A stretch of DNA of 64,000 nucleotides from Venturia oleaginea (Eukaryota; Ascomycota; Dothideomycetes; Venturiales; Venturiaceae), in NCBI GenBank assembly GCA_013176395.1, contig JABMLP010000004.1, positions 1,736,001-1,800,000 on the forward strand, in the 5' to 3' direction. Below the pieces are notes generated by a model. It was not told where the DNA came from. It saw only the letters and a program-made list of their open reading frames with translations, and did not search any database. Of the stretch, positions 57,800 to 64,000 are shown piece after piece. The position numbers and the translations under genes were made by a program. Each line of letters starts with the position of its first letter. Position 1 is the stretch's first letter.

Positions 57800-58527
57800 A
57801 ACGGGGGAGGATCTCAAGGTACGAGACCATCACCCGCAGGCGGCACAACGCCAGCGCCAGCACTAAGTGGCTCCAAACCAAATCCCTTCCATGGAGCCCA
57901 GAAACGTCCCTCTGGAGGCTGGTCCGAGGAAAAGACTGCACGTAAACCTCCAGGTCAAAATCCATTCGAGAAGAAGAGGCAAGGATGCTCGAGCAGATTT
58001 CCAGAAATTCAGCATGAGCTCCAGCTCCTACCAATAACACCAAGCCAACTCCGAAGTTTGGTGAGACATCTGGGCCCGTTTGGCCGGGCCAATTCGGTGC
58101 CCCAAGCAATACATCGAATAGGTCAGCTCCGAAATTTGGGGAGACGTCCGGGCCTCATCGATCTGGCCAAGTTGATGCACCAAGAAATCAATGGTACGAC
58201 ACGACTGGAACGGGCGGCACTACCCCAACGTTTGGAGCAACCTCGCGAACAATGAATGGATGGTACAACCCAGCTGGAACGAGCGAGACTACACCAACCT
58301 TTGGATCAAACTCACAGACCATGAATGGAGGATATAACCCAGCTGAAACAGACAGGAGTGAACCTCCAATTCCACTGGCCAATACAAGTAATCCAGACGG
58401 CAGTGTTAAATTTCCTGCCATCAATTGGGGCAACAATCCATCTGGTGAACCAGTCGCGCCAGCTAACCCTGGTAGTACCTTTCCTAATGGTACAGGTCCG
58501 CCCATACCGTGGCCGCCGAAATGGTAA
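57800..58527 (+). other. Gly/Pro/Thr-rich coding-like tail with FG repeats
   Basis: In two successive frames this stretch encodes low-complexity sequence: NPFHGAQKRPSGGW and KPPGQNPFEKKRQ, and then two copies each of PKFGETSGP and TPTFG..SxTMNGxYNPA. The repeats show it is or was coding on the + strand. It is most simply the C-terminal part of the gene starting at 56624, separated by an unrecognised intron or by indels. Polyadenylation may follow near 58700. Confidence 0.45.
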
Positions 58528-58796
58528 ATTATGATTGATCCACTGGATAATCCACTTGGAACAGGCGGGGATAAATCAGAGTAGAGAGGTGTAGTGAGAA
58601 GGGGGAAGAAATGGTGATTATGACTCATTCAGAGTTGGAGTTGAACGTGATGGGTTTGCGTATTTAATCCCGGAGTATGGAAGAGCGATTCTGGTGCAAT
58701 CAGTAATTGTAGATTTTTTTTTTTCCATCAAGCTGTTGGTCATGGCATTTTTTGGTATACAAACTATGAGCTGGTACTTGCCTAAGAAAGAGTCTT

Positions 58797-60818
58797 TCAC
58801 ATCCTGTCAGTCATAAACGGCCTGAAGAAAGTAATGATACCTTCAACGTCCTCAATCGAAGTGACCATAGAAACGTATTGATCTGGCCTCACGATAATGA
58901 CAGCGCCATGTTGAGGATCAATACCGAGAGACTGATAAGCGTGTCCGTGGCCGTAGTTGTAGCTCTCGTCGTCCACAAAGATCTTGTGTGAGACTTTTCG
59001 TAGTCAGTACAGGAGCTATTCAAAGCTAATTACAGACTTACATGTAAGCTCCCACTTCCCATCAGGAAGGGTAAATAATTCTGGTATCTTCAATGTGCCG
59101 TCCACCACTGCATCATCGATGGTGACTCGCTTGCCATCAAGCACGAGAAGTGGCTCGAGGGTCCTACTTGGCTTTCCCTTGGCCAGAGAAAGCAGAGGTG
59201 CCAATGCCTTGGATGAAGTGAGGTCATTGGCAAGCTATAGAAGTCAGTATGCTTGTTGGAAATTCATTCGAAAAGATGGACGACTAACAGTATTGAGCCT
59301 TCGGGGGCTCTTTTCTTGCAGAATATCTCCTGCGAAGACAATCAAACGCCACTGTCCAGTCGCCTGCAACGCTTTCGCAATCTGCATTGCTCGAGCATCG
59401 CTAAAGCGCACAACCTGTGCGCTTGGAAATCTCATTCCCACTGTGACATTCTTAGCCAGATCTTGCATGCTACCTTTGGCATTGGTGATCATCGAGTCAT
59501 CATATGTCGTCGTGAGTCCTGCAGTATATCTTGCTGACTTGATAAAATATTCGCTGAATTGTTTGGCGGCATCCTTGCTTTGTTTGGTTTCCTTGGATGA
59601 AAACATCTTGGTGAGCTCCCGGTCAAACTCGATCAGGTCCGAAGCCGTTTTCTCTCGCTCGATGTTGTATGTTTTGAGAAGATCGGTACCTGCGTTTCCA
59701 TTGAGCACCGCTGCAAGTTTCCAACCAATGTTGTATCCGTCTTGCAAGCTGAGATTCATTCCCTGTCCAGCTTTAGGAGAATGACTTGACAACATTAGCA
59801 GCAAATCCTTTGAGAGCCTTGACAATACATACGTATGGCAGGCATCGCCAGCAAGAAAGACTCGGTTGTCTTTGGAGAAGTGATCAGCCAGTCTCTGACC
59901 AATAGAATACGCACTCCACCAAAATGTGTGCTTGATGTCGAGTTTGTACTGCGAAAGAATGTTGCTCGCCTGGCTCTGCAAATCTTCAAGTTTGACAGTC
60001 TTTGGATCTGTACCGTAGGGAAGTTCAAGGTAGAATCGCACCATATGGCCTCCTTCCCGTGGTATTATCAGTAGGTTTCCTGCTTTTGAACGGATGGACA
60101 CTTTCTTGCGGATGTCAGGAAAATCTGTCTGCGGGAAGATATCCATTACACCCCAAACAGCATTACTGGTGTCTCCAACCATCTTGTACCCGAGAGATTT
60201 CCGAACAGCACTATGGGCTCCGTCACAGCCCTGAAATATTGTAAGCAGAGAAACCTCGTACATGTGAATAGTTTCACCTACCAAAACATATTTTGCTTTG
60301 TACACAATCACCTTTCCATTCTTCTCGGTCGTGACAGTGACGGGATATTTTGAGAAAGAGGCATCATCTGAGGTCTCAACTTTTACACCAGTAACTGCCA
60401 CATCGTATACCACCTCTTCTCCGCAATGTCTTCTCACATCTTCGAGCAAGAGCTTGTTCAGATGGGCCTGATTCATAATGACATGATGTTGCCATGAAAT
60501 ACCAGGCATGACGTCTGCAGTGCGATTGCTTCTCGATATCCGATCAGGAACCTCATTTCCTGTGTTCTTATCATGTTCAATTGACCAGAAGCAGACTTCA
60601 TTCACCCAATAAGCATCTTTGGTCAATTCTCCTTCCAGGTTGAAGCTTTCAAAGACTTCAACAGTCCGACATTGAACACCATCAGCTTGTCCAACTTTCA
60701 GAGGTCCATCTTTTTTTTCGAGTATTGTAAAGTCGATGACCAAACGTGCCAGCCATAACGCGGCGCATAGCCCAGCACTTCCGCTGCCGCAGATCAACAC
60801 GTCGGTTTCTGTAGGCAT
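58797..60818 (-). CDS. FAD-dependent phenol 2-monooxygenase-type hydroxylase
   Basis: Five exons on the minus strand, 60282-60818, 59833-60230, 59289-59784, 59034-59234 and 58797-58982, encode 605 residues. The start is the ATG at 60818, not the upstream TTG. The FAD-binding GSGSAG is at residues 11-16, GCDGAHS at about 180-186 and the second flavin motif GDACHTHSPKAGQGMN at about 307-322. The C-terminal thioredoxin-like dimerisation domain ends with DDESYNYGHGHAY, GIDPQHGAVIIVRPDQYVSM and FFRPFM. This is the PheA/TfdB family, which hydroxylates phenolic rings with NADPH and oxygen. Introns 1 and 2 are 51 and 48 nt, both multiples of three and free of stops, so unspliced reading looks deceptively continuous. 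The donor of intron 4 is unclear: the in-frame choice is GTAATT at 59033, while a better GTAAGT at 59041 breaks the frame. Confidence 0.9.
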
Positions 60819-63814
60819 TGAAGCGAGGTTCAAAGAATTAAGATCAAGGATTATGAGGTTATGAATATCAGTGTGAAAATGTGCTCGTTATGCTCTACAT
60901 AGCATTGATCGCGGAACGAGGCCGCATAGGATGTTGGGTGGTCAGAAAGGGATGGTCACGTCCTCGTTTGCGATTGGGGAGAGTTTCTCATGGTCACTGA
61001 GGCATAAAAAGCAGGCAATTCGGTGATTCTCGAGGGAATCGGATGCGCCATGAGGTTGTTGTGATGGACAAGGAGGGGAGCCGAATTGAGCCGACTCCAA
61101 GTTCCTTTTTCTTCGACGCGCTAGCCATCGAATTCATCTTCCTACAACATCCCCTTCTCATCAGCTCAAGGTCCATTACCATCAGGTTTGGGCACGAAAT
61201 ACTCAAGCAGAGGCGAGTGCCAGTTTCGACGATTGCCGCTCGGAAATGCACATCCTACGAATTTCGAACTCCAAACCCCTGCGAGAAAGAAATCGCCCCG
61301 GTCATGGCTCGTTGCTGACCAGTAGAAATGAAATGCGCGGCGAAGGAAGTACAGTTCTAACGAAGCGACTTCCGATTGAGTAACCCATTCCTGGAAAATG
61401 TCGACCTTCAAGTCTGCGGATCACGCAGACATTCAGAAATTCTTTTCTCCACTCCCTGACCGTGGAATAACTCTTACCAGAATTGGGGAGGAGGACGGGA
61501 AATGAATTTTTGGCCATTACTCCAAATCAGACTTCCATGAAGAAGCACATGTCCTACAAACGATATGGTAGAGGTCTTTCATGATTATTCTCGGAGCGGC
61601 CAATGCATGAACTCGGCGCATGTACAACACGTTAATCAAAGACATGAACAAGACCTCAACCCAACCATCCCCATTCCCCTAAAGACTTAATCACTCAGCA
61701 TAGCACTCCGGACATACGCGAACCTCCTCACATTCCGCCTCCGCCCTCATCATCTCCCCAAAAGACAAAAAAACAAGGCTATTCTACCCCAAATAGGAAA
61801 TCGGGAAATCGGTGAAGCTGGACCCACGCCACGGTCCTCAAATCGTCAAGTGAGACAGCGCTAAGGCTAAAGTCAGCACGCATAGCCTTTAGCAAGGCAG
61901 GGACCCGTTATAGCCCACGGGATCGGATTCGGGGTTCGTCTTCTGCTTAGAGATCGTTCAGCCTTGGTAATTGTGATTGGGAATGGTGGAGTTGGTGGAG
62001 TGGTCGGGTAGATGGGTAGATGGGTAGATAGGTAGATAGTTGGAGGTATGGTGGTGAAGGGGAATTCTTCCGGTAGGAGATTTCATGTTGGAAGATTTTT
62101 CTCTGATGTTCTATGGAGGTACCCATGGTTCGCCTATGTCTCAATTGACCTATTCCTTGTATGTACTTTGGGGCGTCAAAGCCTCGTCAGCACTTATGGA
62201 GTGATATATTCGTCGAACCCTTTGGGGGGGGGATAGGAACATAACAGGCATACGGTGGACTTCTCGCCAAATTCTTCCGTCAACACTATCCCATTCTCCC
62301 TCGCCGCTAACCCCAACTTTAAAATACACCATGCACCTCTCATCATCAAAAGCCTGCACTCGGGTTTCTGGCCCTATCGTAAGATACAAGTCAGCCTCGG
62401 GGAAAAAAGACATCAATATCGGTAATCAAACACCCCGAGTCTCTGACTACCCTGCTTATTCTCATTCCAGATAATAGTAAGATATCTGGAAATTGATTCC
62501 GAATTTCCGTCAAAAGGTGTATTTGTGGAAGGTGGATGATGATCTATCATTATCAGACCCTCACCTCACCTCATCCATGCAAGTCTAGTCATCAGAATCA
62601 GAATCAGATCCTTATTATAGCTCCGAGATATCTGCGCTTTCGGGTTTCGAGGTGGGCTGGGAATAGACTTATTTCGTATTTAATACAATGATTACTCGGA
62701 TGAAGAAGGAGGGAAAACAGGTCTAAAGGTTGATCTGCCTGCTGTGTTGAGAGGCGATCGCCACCGCCAATGTTGCCGGATGGGTCGGAGAGACTCCGAG
62801 GATCTCATGAAATGATTTGAGGAAGCGTAGATGATGAAGTGGATCAGGATAGAGGTTTTGGTTCGTGCGCTATTTATTATCTCTTTTTGTGGAGGGAAGG
62901 TCGAATATTAGGTGTATAATCTATTGCACGTGTTGAAATGTATAGGTTACGTAATCCGATTACGTAGCCTGATTACGTAGCCTAAGGGGGGGTTGTCCTT
63001 CTATCCCGTCTTGTAGACTTAGAACACCAATTGCACACAGAAATACAACCTTTATTGTTCACTTCACGACCCATTTACGACGTCTCTTTTCATTACCATG
63101 TGATACCAACACGATCAAGTGTTATCGATTGAGTTCACGTATCCGACTGTAAGAGACTTTGTAACGAGATCAAGACCGCCAAACTCCTAGCAGTTCTTAT
63201 TTTCGAAACCGCCAGACACCGACGATAAATTTTCATAGGTCGACATTGTGCGCCTTTCCCCTATCTATTAAGCAACATCACTTGCACACCTAGCCGCGAA
63301 ATCAAAACCAGCGTGTTATGCGCGTCTAATAATAAGGATCAGTCTAGGACAACGGACGGAGAGCCAATTACGCGTTCAATTATCTGTTTGCCCTGAAGAG
63401 CAGCACCTGTTTCAAGGATTCCAATAACGCATACGCATATGCGGCTGAGGAAGGCTGAGCGTGAACGAACGAAGCAGATCTACCTAGATCTCGAGTTCAG
63501 GACCTCAATCTCAACGTCGATTCGTTTGCCGCAGAATTTTGGTTTTGGATAAGGACAGATAGTATTGAGCTTCACGAGAGTTGTCCGCTTTGCATGTGTC
63601 GAGAGAAACCGGCGCTCGAAGAAAGAAAGAGAAGGTTAGGGCTTTTTCTGGATGGTAATAGGGGTAATGCATTATAGTAGTGTTATGGGCTCTTAGTGCA
63701 TTTTCCGAGAAGCCAATGAAATGAGGGCAGTGTGTCAATATCGAGACCCTGGTACATCATCCTGATCCGGCTCTTGTTATCATCTGATGCGAGGTGCGAG
63801 CAGCTTTTGAGGTT
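60819..63814. other. Gene-poor end region
   Basis: No supported gene. A minus-strand frame with an ATG at 62413 and end at 62150 (87 residues, FKVGVSGEGEWDSVDGRIWR) is protein-like but unrecognised. The 62944-62985 stretch repeats GATTACGTAGCCT twice. The first 150 bases are the probable promoter of the monooxygenase. Confidence 0.35.
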
Positions 63815-63963
63815 TCTCGTAGAATACAAGGTCTCTCGTAGAATACAAGGTCTCTCGTAGAATACAAGGTCTCTCGTAGAATACAAGGTCTCTCGTAGAA
63901 TACAAGGTCTCTCGTAGAATACAAGGTCTCTCGTAGAATACAAGGTCTCTCGTAGAATACAGG
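63815..63963. repeat. 19-bp tandem array, about eight copies
   Basis: The unit TCTCGTAGAATACAAGGTC repeats eight times with no internal differences, the last copy diverging after GAATACA. Because 19 is not a multiple of three, all frames are open through it, which creates an artificial minus-strand frame. It is 40 bases from the window edge. Confidence 0.95.
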
Positions 63964-64000
63964 GAGAATTGTCGTTGTATAGATTGGTTCTTGTAGTGAT

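Noticed and set aside
63683..63943. 86-residue frame with repeats of YSTRDLVFYERPCILRET
   Set aside because: It is only the 19-bp array read through in three phases; no ATG context, domain or flanking coding signal.
1..64000. Possible CRISPR array, prokaryotic operons or phage
   Set aside because: Gene structure with introns and all recognised families are eukaryotic; the tandem arrays lack unique spacers.

Overview
The window is from a filamentous ascomycete (Pezizomycotina). Genes are short and split by small introns (about 45-130 nt, GT..AG, often with CTAAC/CTGAC-like branch sites). The recognisable proteins are fungal: an FlbA-type RGS regulator, a Vtc1-like vacuolar protein, a Swc4-like SWR1 subunit, a Naa10/Ard1-like acetyltransferase and a phenol-hydroxylase-type monooxygenase. 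Transposons of fungal type (chromodomain Ty3/Gypsy, hAT, pogo/Fot1-like) fill the middle third. Several relics carry stops compatible with C-to-T decay, but the repeats are not saturated with it. I cannot fix the class or genus from sequence alone.

Layout. 1-11 kb: a type II membrane GT8 glycosyltransferase (2009-3034), a long gene-poor stretch, then an flbA-like DEP/RGS regulator (7900-10555 or 10689) whose DEP region is broken by what looks like one extra base. 12-29 kb: a transposon island holding a decayed host-like gene, two copies of a 1.65-kb repeat, a broken hAT element, a candidate solo LTR, a full-length chromodomain Gypsy element with identical 204-bp LTRs and an ATATC target duplication, and a second Gypsy element cut off in the reverse transcriptase at the edge of repeat copy 2. 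29-39 kb: a mixed zone with a short-chain dehydrogenase remnant next to a pogo-like element, an intact p24-family cargo receptor, a 125-bp palindromic MITE, a tiny secreted cysteine-rich protein and a second pogo-like element.

40-61 kb is gene-dense: VTC1-like and Tctex-type dynein light chain genes (divergent), a serine beta-lactamase-like enzyme, a 938-residue protein with internal repeats, a damaged gene for a Phe/Gly-rich hexapeptide-repeat protein, SWC4, NAA10, an unknown coiled-coil gene and a five-exon FAD monooxygenase. The last 3 kb are gene-poor and end in a 19-bp tandem array.

Functional picture: the ordinary genes are housekeeping (vesicle traffic, polyphosphate/vacuole, dynein, chromatin, N-terminal acetylation) plus G-protein signalling and probably aromatic catabolism. 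They do not form an obvious cluster. The least-described items are the hexapeptide-repeat gene, the modular 938-residue protein and the small secreted cysteine-rich protein sitting between a MITE and a pogo element. Exon joins were worked out by eye from splice signals and reading frame. Many apparent open-frame starts are not ATG, so starts were moved to the first suitable in-frame ATG.
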